A DNA stretch of 64,000 bases from Podocnemis expansa (lineage: Eukaryota > Chordata > Testudines > Podocnemididae). The position numbers and the translations under genes were made by a program. Below, piece by piece: positions 47,283 to 57,904 of this stretch; the stretch's first letter is position 1; the number at the start of each line of letters is the position of its first letter. The notes beneath the pieces were generated by a model that was not told the origin of the DNA, searched no databases, and saw nothing but the letters and a program-made list of their open reading frames with translations. The DNA lies in contig ML681989.1 in assembly GCA_007922195.1 (NCBI GenBank), forward strand, positions 49,268,661 through 49,332,660, in the 5' to 3' direction.

Positions 47283-49658
47283 TCAATCTCGAGAAGGTAG
47301 GACAGTTCCTGATTTCTGAGGGATGAACGATGGGGCGGTTTTCTGTCCTGAGGAATCGAAAGAAACTGAATACAATACCACTGCACGACTGTCTCAAGGA
47401 CCCACTGGTCGGATGTGATGTTGACCCAGTGGTGTGCGAAGCAGTATAAGCAGTTGGGGACCGGTAGATTCGTGGGTTTGCTGGCCATATGGTAACTGTC
47501 AAAAGCTCTGTTTCTTCCCCGACAAGTGTTTGGAGGCCTGCCCACGCCTACCCGATTGAGGGACGTGGGACTTCTCACTCTTCCCCGAATGGACCTTGTC
47601 CCTATCCATTCCCCAAGGTGGCACTGGGAAAAGGGAAGGGACCTCGGGAAAGTACTCTGCAGTTGGATCTGTTGTTTTAACTGCTGAAGTTGTTGAAGGA
47701 GTTGATGGGGTTTTAGAGAGCATCTGTTAGGTTGTGGGGTGTAAATTCCCAGCGACCAGATTGTGGCCCTCGAGTCTTTCATGCCATGGAGCTTCGCATC
47801 CATAGATTTGGCAAAAAGGTCAGGGCCTTCGAATGAGAGGTCCTGAATAGTGAGCTGCAGCTGCGGAAGTAGGCCCGAGCCCTGTAGCCAGGCCGAATGA
47901 TGCATTACTACAGCTGATGCCATTGTATGGGCGGCTGTGTCCACGGTATCCCAGATGGCCATCAGAGCGTCTCTGGATGCCATTTCCACTTCTTCAAGCA
48001 GTGTGTCAAAGTCTGTAAGACAATCCATCAGGATAATGGCACGGAAGCCTTGCATGGCGTTCCAGGGGTTAAAGATACACCTTGTCATAAGGGCCAAGTG
48101 GTTTGCTATGCGCAACTGAAGGGCTGCTATGAAGTAAACCTTCCTGCCAAGCAGGTCGCGTTTCCTCACCTCCTTATTCTTAGGGGGTGGAACCTGGTTG
48201 ACCTTGCCTCTCTTTCTTGTTCACTGCGTTGACGACCAGTCACCCCGGAGTGGGGTGCTGGAACAGAAAGGAGAATTTGTCCTGAGGGACGTGGTATTTA
48301 TGGTCCGCAACCCTGGATACCGGTGGGATCGAGGATGGGGGTTTGCCAGGGCACCTTGACGATGCTGTATACCCTTGCATGAAGCAGTACAGACACCTTA
48401 GCAGGTGGAACCCTCCAGCCAACATTGAACAGGGGATTCACCTCCTCTTGGATGACCCCGAGCTCCAGGTTCAGGTTGGCTGCCATATGGCATAGCAACT
48501 CCTGGTGGGCATGAGAGGCCTCGTTACAGTCAATCAGTCTCTCAAAGGTGTATTCGTCGGGCAAAGAGGAAGAATGGGCCCACGGTCTACTCCAACATGT
48601 GGAGTTGGGATCGGGTTAAACATCTGAGAAGTCCAAATCCATGGTCTGTGAGGGGGACTGGATGGAGCAGTGCTGTGGGGCTAAAGTATCATTGGCGGCC
48701 ATGTCCAGCCAGTCGTGTGACCAGTCGTTAAAAGACGCTCCGGCCTCCAGATGGCGTGGAGGGGTGCAGCCTCGGCTAGGTTGCGGCGCAGTACCTGAAG
48801 AGGAGGTCCCCATTGGTTCAGGTAGGCCCAAGGATCTGTGCTTGCGATGAGGCGCAGGCGAAGGAGACCACTTACAGTGCCGTTTCCCCAAATGTTCTCC
48901 TACACTTATTACCATCTTGAGAGGAGAAGAGCGTACCAAGGCTGGAGGCAAAGTCGATGCCGATCCGTGGGAAGGAGCCCCTGAGGCTTGGGAGCACAGC
49001 ATCAACACGTCTCGGGAGGAGTGTGGGGAGGAGGCCAGAGAGCAGTCCTCCGCTGAATGCGGTACTGAAGCTGGGCTGGACGGCACCAGGTTAGGAGAGC
49101 AGTCCACAGTGCTGGATTGCAGTGCCGGCAACGAGCTAGGTGGTGCTGGGCGGGTGGGCGGAGCCACTCCCTGCACCGACTGGTCTTCCGGTGCTGCGGT
49201 CGGCATTAAGCTGGTTTTCTTCCGCAGTGCTGGTATGCAGATCGGAGGATGCTTCTGCACCGATGTGGAAGCCTGCGGCATCAGCAGTGCCGCTGGCAGT
49301 ACTGCCTTGGGTTCAGCACTGGGTTGATTCGGCGGCCGTGGTGTTCGGCGCCCTGACGGGGCATTGACTGAGACTTCAGGCTCTGCACCAGAGATCAGTC
49401 CCAGGGTTTCGGCCCCCGGGCCGATGGGGGAGCTGGAGGAACATTCAGGGCTCAGGCGGCATCAGAGGCTTGCGCGCTGATCCCAGCAAGGGATCAGAGG
49501 TGCAGCTCTCTGTCCTTGCGAGTCCTCCTTTTGAAGGACTGGCAGAGGGAGCAGCTCTCGGTGAGATGGGACTCACTGAGGCATGCGAGACATTTATTGT
49601 GGGGATTGTTGAGTGGGAAGTCTTTGCAGCATCCTAGGCACGGCTTGAAACAAGGCAT
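47283..49658 (-). pseudogene. DIRS copy 1 gag-like protein
   Basis: The start ATG at 49656-49658 is supported by its counterpart in copy 2: both begin MPxFKPC. Next come a zinc-knuckle-like CLACLSESHLTESCSLC and a basic KRRTRKDRE. A stop near 49493 ends the first frame. A Ser/Pro-rich region (48616-49281) follows. The C-terminal part (47279-48169) is the longest open frame outside the N-run, about 296 codons; it carries MASAVVMHHSAWL and LKLHGMKDSRATI-like blocks seen in DIRS gag proteins of vertebrates. Frameshifts separate these parts. Confidence 0.7.
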
Positions 49659-49951
49659 CTTGAATTTCACGGTAGAAGACAGGCACTTGCTTAAGCAAGT
49701 TTCTTGGCTGATCCAAAACCATCGCTGAGGGCAGAAAAAAGAATTGGGAGGGTCAGGATCACGGTCACCTATATAGCTGCGGTCGCGGCATGGAGGGGAC
49801 GTTGGCCGTGTGCCCTGACCTGACAGGCTAAGGCTGAAAATTTTCTGAGCTACCATGTGCTACGGCATGTAGACAACTGTAACTGAATGATGTGAGCAGC
49901 GTTCAAAGGGGAAGGTAAAATGCCTGACATTTGGTAACCCTAACCAGATCT

Positions 49952-50629
49952 AGTTTTATCCCCTTTCCTGAGGAGATGATTAATTTAACTTTCTGGGCTT
50001 TGTGCTGTTTATGTTGTTAAACTGAATCACCTAGATATTCCCTTTCTTGTTTTGACTAAGAATTATAGAAATTACAGCATAAAAAGGAAATAAACAATAG
50101 CTTTATGGGACCAATTCAGTAAAAGAAAAACATTATTGGTAATTAGCACAGATTTCAAAAAGAACCCCCCCCCATAATTAGCTCTCCTGCCCTGAGAATT
50201 AATGAATACTTTTCATTGCACCCTTAAGGGATAGTCAACCCTATGATAATCCATTTCAGATTAATGTGATTCTAAAACTACATTGTGAAAATGTAGGCTG
50301 CAAAATGGTCACAAACAGGCAATCTTGCAGCAATGAACATAGGCGGAAATTGCTTGCAGAATGAAGGGTCACTAATAATTTCAGATGGGTTAAGTATAAT
50401 AAAAGGAACTGTTCATTCATTAAGGGTGAATTCAGAAGTGGGTGGCATAAAATGCACACATGCGCACAAAATTTTTAGGCTTAATTCATCCATGATGCTG
50501 TTAGGCGTAATGCCCAGGAAGTCAGTGGAGTTACACATGTTCTCACCTGTGGTGAATTTGGCCCTTGAAATGTGTACTGTAAAACACACCTTAGAGATGA
50601 CCAAAAACTTTTAGGAATATCAACTTCTT
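49952..50629. other. spacer between the two DIRS copies, nothing recognised
   Basis: About 0.7 kb of AT-rich DNA. Neither DIRS end overlaps it. No gene or repeat named. Confidence 0.45.
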
Positions 50630-51486
50630 CTTTGAGCGCTGCTCACATCATTCAGTTACAGGTGTCTATGTGCTGCAGTGATCCAGAAAGTCTTTTAGCC
50701 CTAGCCTGTCAGGTGAGGGTCAGTGGCCAATGCGCCCTCTGTGCCACAACCACGGCTATATGTGTGACCCTGACCCTCCCAGTTCCTTCTTTCCACACTC
50801 AGTGACAGTACTGAAACAGCCCATCCTTGCGATTAAGCAAGTGCCTGTCTCACTAGTTAGCTTTTGTTATTTTTGAGTGATTAAGTAATGCCGGGCTTTA
50901 AACCTTGTGCAGTTTGCTGATTGACAACCCCCAAGAGAGATGCCTCTCCTGTCTGGACGAGTCACACCTGGTGCACAAATGTCCCATATGCAAGTCCAGA
51001 AGAAGAAGAACTCGCAAAGATAGGGAGTGGAGGCTCCGGAACCTCATTCAGGATCAGCAAGTGCTACTGGCGCTGGATACACCCACCAAGCCTAAGGGCT
51101 CACTGGCACCACATGCAAGATCGGCACTGGAGAAGACACAGTACTGCTCTCTGGCTATTACTAAAAAGCCGTGATCAGCCTTTGACTCAGCAACGCTTTG
51201 GAGCTGTGCCACCTCACTGCTGGCCACTCCTCCTTGGGGAAGGGACTCGGTACCCATCCCCTTGACACCAGAGGCATTCACGGCAGTGAAAATCCTATCA
51301 GAGCTGACATCTCCAGCAGCTGAAAGGTAAACCAGCCCTCTCAGCCAAGGAGTGGTCCTCCATGGCAGGGGCAGCACTGGTCTCAGTACCAACAGCAGAC
51401 ACTTAGAATCATAGACTCATAGGGTTGGAAGGGACCTCATAGGTCATCTAGTCCAACCCCCTGCCAAAAAAGCAGGACCACTCCCA

Positions 51487-53820
51487 CTAGATTATCCCAG
51501 CCAGGGTTTTCTCCAGCTGGGCTTTGAACACCTCCAAAGATGGAAATTTCACCACCTCCCTAGGTAGCTTATTCCAATGCTTCACCACTTGCCTAGTAAG
51601 AAAGTTTTTCCTAATATCCAGCCTGGACCGCCCCAGCTGTAACTTGAAGCCATTGCTTCTCGTTCTGCCCTCTGTTACTACCGAGAACAGTCGAGCTCCC
51701 TCCTCCTTGGAGCAACCCTTCAAATAGTTGAAGGTTGCTATCAAATCCCTCCTCACTCTTCTCTTCTGCAGGCTAAATAAGCCTAGTTCCTTCAGTCTTT
51801 CTTCATAGGGCTTATGCTCCAGCCCTTTGATCATTTTTGCTGCCCTCTGCTGGACTCTCTCTAATTTGTCCATGTCCTTTTTGTAGTGGGGAGCCCAAAA
51901 CTGGACACAGTATTCCAGATGTGGCCTCACTAGTGCAGAATAGAGGAGAATGGTCACATCTCTCGATCTGCTGGCAACACTTCTTCTGATGCAGCTCAGT
52001 ATGCCATTGGCCCTTTTGGCAGCAAGTGCACACTGCTGACTCATGTCCAGCTTCCCATCCACCATGACTCCCAGGTCCTTTTCTCCAGTGCTGCTATTTA
52101 GCTGATCACTCTCCAGCCTGTAGCAGTACATGCGGTTTTTCCATCCCAAGTGCAGGATTTTGCACTTGTCCTTGCTGAACCTCATGAGATTTCTATTGGC
52201 CCACTGTTCCAATTGGTCTAGGTCTTCCTGAATCCTATCCCTGCCCTCCAGGGTGTCTACCGTTCCCCCCAGTTTGGTATCATCTGCAAACTTACTAAGT
52301 GTGCAATCTATCCCATCATCCAGATCATTAAGGAAGATGTTGAACAGAAGTAGCCCCAGGACTGAACCCTGGGGCACACCACTCGTTACTGGTTGCCAAC
52401 TTGACATGGAGCCATTGATTCCTATATGCTGAAACCGTTGATCTAGCCAGTTTTCTAGCCACCTTATAGTCCACGCATCCAACCCATACTTCCTTAATTT
52501 GCCAATGAGAATGCTATGGGAAACTGTATCAAAAGCCTTGCTAAAGTCGAGGTAAATCACATCGGCTATGTCCACACATACATCATTATTTCAAAATAAC
52601 CCATTTAGAAATGAGTTATTTCAAAATAAAGTCCTTATTTCAAAATAAGTTAATTCAAATTAACAGTCTTTTAATTCGAATTAAGGGAAAGCCTGCTTTC
52701 AAAATAGCCGTTGTTTCGAAATGGTTATTTCAAAACAAGGCCATTCGGGCATGTAGTTTCGAAACAGTTGTTTCAAAACAATGGTGTTGTTTCGAAACAA
52801 CGTGTCCGAACACTGTTGTTTCAAACAACCATGTTGAAACAACGGCTATTTCAATTAGATGCAAGGTTTAATGGTTTCAAAATAACAGCTGTTATTTTGA
52901 AACAATGGGTCCCATTGTTTTGAAATAATGGTGCATCATGTGGACATGCTGCTTCTTATTTCGAAACAACCTCTGTTGTTTCGAAATAAGAAGCCTGTGT
53001 GGACATACCCATCAACGGCTCTTCCCTCATCCACAAATCCAGTCATCTCATCATAGAAGGCGATGAGGTTGGTCAGGCATGATTTACCCTTGGTGAATCC
53101 ATGCTGACTGTTCCTGATTACTCTATTTTCCTCCAAGTGTTTCAGGATGGATTCTTTGAGAATCTGCTCTATGATTTTTCTAGGGATTGAGGTGAGGCTG
53201 ACAGGTCTGTAATTCCCTGGATCCTCCTTTTTGCCTTTCTTGAAGATAGGCACTGTATTTGCTTTTTTCCAGTCCTCCGGCACCTCTCCTGTTTGCCATG
53301 AGTTTTCAAAGATAATGGCCAATGGTACTGCTACCTCATCAGCCAGCTCCCTCAGCACCCTCGGATGCAGTTCATCTGGCCCCATGGACTTGTGCACCTC
53401 TAGCTTCTTTAAGTAGTCCCTAACCTGACCTTCTGTCACCAAGGGCCTCTCTTTTTCTCCCCAGTCTACCGTACCTAGTGTTGTGGGCTGGGAGCTAGCC
53501 CTGCCTGTGAAAACTGAAGTAAAAAAAGCATTGAGCACTTCAGCTTTTTCCTCATCCTTTGTCGCGAGGATACCTGCCCCATTCAGTAAGGGACCTACAC
53601 CATCCCTGATTCTCTTCTTGTTATTGATGTACTTGTAGAACCCCTTCCTGTTATCCTTCACATCCCTTGCTAGCTGAAACTCCATTTGTCCTTTGGCCTT
53701 TCTGATTTTATCCCTGCAGTCCTGAGCAATGTCTTTATATGCCTCCTTAGTCACCTGTCCTAGCTTCCACTTCCTGTAAGCTTCCTTTTTATGCTTCAGC
53801 TCAGGGCAGATCTCTCTGTT
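51487..53820 (-). pseudogene. CR1 ORF2 reverse transcriptase
   Basis: N-terminal side of the [21 protein letters not shown], then [20 protein letters not shown], then [21 protein letters not shown]-terminal side: VIYLDFSKAFDTVSH (first catalytic Asp), GVPQGSVLG, and FADDTKL (the catalytic Asp pair), then the CR1 thumb and C-terminal region with HLEYCVQFWAPHYKKDMDKL and stop at 51487. At 53820 a Trp codon (TGG) expected in CR1 is TGA, separating a further upstream segment with [15 protein letters not shown] (53824-54070). Without the MITE and this stop the frame would be continuous. Confidence 0.9.
52561..53013. mobile_element. PIF/Harbinger-like MITE, copy C
   Basis: Element 52564-53010 (447 bp) starts GGCTATGTCCACACATACAT and ends TGTGTGGACATACCC, flanked by ATC on both sides. 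It splits CR1 ORF2: coding DNA is colinear across it when the element and one ATC are removed, which fixes the TSD at 3 bp. Interior as in copies A and B. Confidence 0.92.
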
Positions 53821-54492
53821 AAGTCACTCTGGGCGCCTTCCACATTTGCTGTGCTTTCTCTTTATTGGAATGGTATCTTCCTGTGCCCTTAGCAGGGTTT
53901 CTTTAAAATGCAGCCAACTCTCTTGGACACATTTCCCCTTCAAATCAGCCTCCCAAGGGTTTCTGCCCATCAGTTCTCTGAGGGAGCCAAAATCTGCTTT
54001 TCTGAAGTCCAGGGTCTGCGTTTTGCTTCTTTCCTTCACCTGTTCCAGAGGAAACCAGCTCCTCCCCAGGGCTACAGCAGGGTTTGGCAAATGGTTACTT
54101 CTTGGCCCCCATGTCGGCATCTGAACCATCTGTGCCATGCTCGCAGGGATCAAAAAGAGTAAGATCATCCTCAGCTTCCTTGGTGCCATCCAATGATGAA
54201 CCATGGCGCCGCAGATCTCCATTGTCCCAAGTACCAACTCCTACAAGAGAAAAGCCTGTGGGAAAGCGGTGCTGAAAGCGGTCTCCGACTCCTCACCACC
54301 GAAGCACCTCACCTCTCAGTACCAAAGAGTGACCACTGATGAGACCATCCTCCTCACTGACCCAGTTGGCACTGGGGAGAGGGAACGCAGACTAGAGCCC
54401 AGACGAGCCCTTACAGTGAAGGCGGCTCTTGAAAGGTAAATGATCGCACCATAGCACTCCGTGACTCCACCCCCATGATCCTTTCAGGAATG

Positions 54493-54949
54493 GTCTAGTG
54501 CAGGCATGGCCAAACTGTGGCTCGGGAGCCACATGTGGCTCTTGAATGAAAAATTTTGGCTCCCGGAAGAATGTCAGCAAATCAGTTTAGGAAAGCAGCC
54601 ACAGCCTAGGAGTTCAGGCGGGGGTCAGGATGGTGGGAAGAAGTGCAGCACAGTTAGGATTTTAAAAATCTTGACACTAGCCTGCAGTCTTCTACATCAA
54701 GCAGCAGCTAAGTTTTTACTATATAGGCCTAATTTTCATGGTAACCTTAAGTAATTATTAGAATCTGACATTAGTAGGATTGCTATTTGGCCTCTTTTTA
54801 TGGTAAAATTAAAGTGTGCAATGAATTTTAAACTTAGTAATTTTGGAGCAGGTAAAAGTATATGGCTGTATGCCTCAGTGCGGCTCTCAAAGGTTTGATA
54901 ATCAGCTGTGTGGCTGAGTTCCATAAGTTTGGCCACCCCTTGTCTAGTG
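54493..54949. mobile_element. hAT element, TGGCCAAACTG family, perfect TSD
   Basis: Element 54501-54941 (441 bp) starts CAGGCATGGCCAAACTGTGG and ends AAGTTTGGCCACCCCTT, flanked by GTCTAGTG on both sides. It lies in the gag region of DIRS copy 2. Non-coding. Confidence 0.88.
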
Positions 54950-56399
54950 GGTGGCTCAACTACCACTTGGAGGACAAGCCTGCATCACCGCAACCCTCAG
55001 CACCATCATCTCCTTGGTCTCCTGGCTCCTCAGACAACTCAGCCAATGAACCTGACTCCGGCACCGCACAGTACCGTAGACAGTGAATTTCTTCTTCCAC
55101 CTCTCTGGATGAAACTACCTACCGAAGGCCCCTGCCATATAGAGATGACCCTCATGCCCAGCAGGACCTGCTTAGACGCATGGCAGTAAATTTGAACCTT
55201 GACCTGGGGGCTGGCAAGGAACAGTCCAACCACCTCTTTGACTTGGGGGATGCAGCCCTGCCTGATAAGATCTCAGTTCCTCTCCATGAAGGGATATATC
55301 CCATTGCAAAGGCACAGTGGCAAAACCCCTCCTTGATTTCTCCCATGTCCAAAGTTGTGGACTGGAGATACCACATTCCTGCTAATAAATTCTCCTGCCT
55401 TTTCAACCACCCTCCCTCGAGGTCCCTGGTGGTAGATGCAGTCAATCACAGGGCGAGGCAAGGCCAGCCTAGCTCTACTCCCAAGAACAAAGAGGCAAAG
55501 AAACTCAACCTTTCCAGAAGGAAGGTTTACTCCACTTCAGCCCTCCAGCTCCACATAGCAAATCACTATGCCCTTATGGGAAGGTATGCTTTCAGCATCT
55601 TGGGGGGGTGCTAGAAAGATTTCGGGATGTGATTCCCAGGGAACACATCAGGGATTTTGAGACATCGGTTGAGGAAGGAGTACTAGTTGCCCACAATATG
55701 CTGATGGTGTCATGGGACGCGTCTGACACTGCTTCCCGTAACATGGCTTCTGAAGTGTCTATGTGCTGAACAGCCTGGTTGCAGGGCTCTGGTCTGTCTC
55801 AACAGGTGCAACAGGCCATTCAGGATGTTCCTTTCAAGGATCCAACCTTGTTTACAGATTCTAAGCTACATAGGATGAAGGACTCTAGGCCACTCTAAAG
55901 TCCCTGGGCATGTATGTGCCACCAGAAACTAGGCACCCCTTCAGACCATAATTGCCTCAGCAACAATCCCAGCAGCTCCAGCAGCAAAGCCATACACAGG
56001 GATCCTGTCAGAGGCCCTACCAACAGTCTCAACATCCCTATGGGGGCTTGGAGATGGAAAGGAACCAGGTGGGTAAGGGCTTGAAATCCCAATCCTTGAC
56101 CCAAAAATCCTGCCAAGAGAACAGTAGCTCCTGGTCAGATGGTCAAAAACAGTGTTTTTGACAAACAGGTAAAGGATCCCTGTTTCCCCACTCAACCCCT
56201 GCTATTCAGTGCCCAGCTGGTCCACTTGCTACCTTAATGGGCCAGAATCACAACCAACCGCTGGATATTGGACATGATATCCAGAGGTTACTCAATCCAA
56301 TTCAAAACCATATCTTGAGACAAAAACCTGCCCCCTCATCCACATCTCGGGGCCCCAGAGCTAGATCTTCTACTACAAAGAGAATGCAAAAAACTACTC

Positions 56400-56880
56400 T
56401 CCATAGGGGCCATAGTAAGGGTCCTAAGGGGTCAGTGGGGAAAAAGGTTCTACTCCAGATTCTTCCTAGTTTCCAAACCAAACAGTGACCTGAGCCCCAT
56501 CCTGGACCTCAGGGCTCTGAACAAACATCTAAGGAAAATCAAATTCTGCATGGTTTCCCTCTCGCAAATCATCCCTGCTCTAGATCTAGGGGATTGGCTT
56601 GCAGCCCTCAACTTAAAGGATGCTTACTTTCATATAGCAATAAGGCCAAAACACAGAAGGTTCCTCAGATTCATAGTGGGAAGAGAACACTTCCAGTTCA
56701 TGTCCCTCCCATTCAGGTTTGCCTTAGCTCCCAGAATTTTCACAAAACGTATGGTAGCAGTGACAGCATATTTACGGAGGCAGGGTGTAAAGATCTGTCC
56801 ATACCTCGACAACTGGCTAATAAAGGGAAAATCCAACTACCAGGTTCACCACAGCATCACCATGGTAAAAAGGCTCTGAG
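56400..56880 (+). pseudogene. DIRS copy 2 reverse transcriptase
   Basis: Motifs: LNKHLRKIKFCMVSLSQII, LNLKDAYFHIAIRPKHRRFL, FQFMSLPFRFALAPRIFTKR, then PYLDNWLIKGKS at about 56800. The catalytic pair is D-N instead of D-D, as in copy 1 and DIRS generally, so this RT lost an essential residue. A stop at 56880 follows. The N-terminal RT motif VLLQILPSFQTKQ lies upstream in another frame. Confidence 0.82.
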
Positions 56881-56929
56881 GTCACCTGAGGCTTTGCATA
56901 CATCAAGAAAAGTCAAAACCTGTCCCAAT

Positions 56930-57010
56930 CCACATGATAGAATTTACTGGGGCCGGCCCTACTGGACGCCAAGAAGGGCAGAGCATCTCTACCCCAGCAA
57001 GGTTTCAGTC
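56930..57010 (+). pseudogene. DIRS copy 2 RNase H remnant
   Basis: Only the first 25 or so codons remain: IEFTGAG, then frame-shifted DAKKGRASLP-like sequence, homologous to IEFIGVCLDPRKRLAFLP of copy 1. The remainder is gone; after the GC-rich element the next DIRS sequence is already the recombinase. Confidence 0.6.
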
Positions 57011-57902
57011 AGTTGTGTTACTGGGGGTGGGGGGCCTCTGGGGGCCTCAGCCCCCCTGAAATTCAGGGTCATCTCCTGAGCAGCATTCCCCAAAACTGCG
57101 GGGGGGGTGTGCACCATCGCACCCCTGTGCAGGGAATACACTGGCAGCCATGGCCTCTACCTGGCTGGAAGACAAAGTCTTCCAGCTGGGAGGGAGCTGG
57201 CTGGGCAGCAGGGCAGGGAGCTGGCATGCCTGCCTTCCCTGGCTTGCCGGCTGCTAGCTGGGAGGCAGGGCAGGGATTTGGCACATCCGCCTTCCCTGGA
57301 CAGCATCTAGCAATCCAGGGAAGGTGGGCACACCGGCTCCCTGACCTGCTGCCCAGCCAGCAGCCAGCAAGCCGGGGAAGGCAGGGAAGCCAGCTCCCTT
57401 CCCCACCGCCCGGCCAGCAGCTGGCAAGCCGGGGAAGGCGGGGAAGCTGGTTCCCTCACCTGCTGCCCGGCCAGCTGTGGGGAACTGTGTGTGCAGGGGA
57501 GCCTGGTACCCCAGTTTCCCTGCCCCGCCACCCTGCAAACAGCAGGGCATGCGGGGTGTCCCATGGTCCCTCCCCTGCCACTCCCACCAGCAGTGGGGCT
57601 GCAGGGCACAGGGGGATCTCTGCCCTGGGGGCTATTTTCCCCTGCCTGGCTCTCAAGATGGGAGCCAGGCAGCGGATTGGGTGGCAACATGGCCCTGCCA
57701 GGGGGCCATGTTGCCACACCTCCGAGGTGCCCCTCTCTCAAATTGAACCAGTAAGTCCTTCCCCGGACATGCTAGTTCAATTTGGGTTTTTTTCATATGG
57801 ACATGTTAAATTGATTTTACTTAAATTGCTTGAACAATTTTTAGATTGATTTGGTTTAATCGATTCAAGTAGAATCGATTTAACTGGCTGTGTGTGGACA
57901 TA
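57011..57902. mobile_element. GC-rich element related to 44035-46739, left end missing
   Basis: The right end TGTGTGGACATAGCC (57889-57903) is that of the MITE family, and its right interior (GCAACATGGCC...GGGGGCCATGTTGCCACACC) matches 46520-46570 in copy 1's element. The left end lacks the expected GGCTATGTCCAC. Within it a minisatellite-like block occupies 57180-57480. It sits where copy 2 has lost most of RNase H, so a deletion probably accompanied or followed the insertion. Confidence 0.65.
57180..57480. repeat. GC-rich minisatellite with inverted units
   Basis: Words such as AGCCGGGGAAGGC and its complement GCCTTCCCTGGCTTGCCGG recur at about 60-bp spacing; units left of about 57300 face the opposite way from those on the right. 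It gives long spurious frames (57013-57849 plus, 57307-57741 minus). Confidence 0.6.
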
Positions 57903-57904
57903 GC

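Larger units (their letters stand above)
40690..49912 (-). mobile_element. DIRS-type retrotransposon, copy 1
   Basis: On the minus strand the element runs from its left inverted terminal repeat (about 49912 to 49745) through gag, RT, RNase H and tyrosine recombinase to an internal complementary region (about 40940-41035) and the right terminal repeat (to about 40690). This order, the recombinase in place of an integrase, and the terminal repeat layout are those of DIRS elements. Two foreign insertions interrupt it: a 2.7-kb MITE-ended element (44035-46739) and an LTR-like insert (about 41604-42330). Frameshifts and stops occur in every gene. Confidence 0.85.
40480..49951. mobile_element. small hAT-like element invaded by DIRS copy 1
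   Basis: The left end AGGGTTACCAGGTACC (from 40488) and the right end ATTTGGTAACCCT (to 49943) are inverted ends, flanked by a perfect 8-bp duplication CCAGATCT (40480-40487, 49944-49951). Without the DIRS insertion the element is only about 240 bp. Its left part also contains a fragment of the CCCCTAAAAATAG family (about 40560-40655). Confidence 0.75.
51392..54080 (-). mobile_element. CR1 LINE, 5' truncated, inside DIRS copy 2
   Basis: The 3' end reads AGAATCATAGACTCATAGGG and GTCATCTAGTCCAACCCCCT from 51403. ORF2 extends on the minus strand to about 54070, where the element is cut off within the endonuclease-RT linker. ACAGCAG occurs at both borders (51392-51398 and 54074-54080) and may be a short target duplication. 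MITE C (52564-53010) interrupts ORF2. Apart from that insert and a nonsense codon, it is the best preserved LINE in the window. Confidence 0.92.
50888..56160 (+). pseudogene. DIRS copy 2 gag-like protein, interrupted
   Basis: Starts MPGFKPCAVC at 50888 but meets TGA at codon 11. The zinc-knuckle-like CLSCLDESHLVHKCPIC and RRRRTRKDREW follow in another frame. After the CR1 and hAT insertions the C-terminal part resumes: MAVNLNLDLGAGKEQ (55180), KVYSTSALQLHIANHYALMG (about 55525-55585), and a Gln-rich tail near 55960. It aligns block by block with copy 1 but is more broken. Confidence 0.7.

Noticed and set aside
57013..57849. 278-codon + frame starting MCYWGWGASGG
   Set aside because: Runs over a GC-rich minisatellite; the repeated GRQGxxxxxPxL peptides reflect the DNA repeat.
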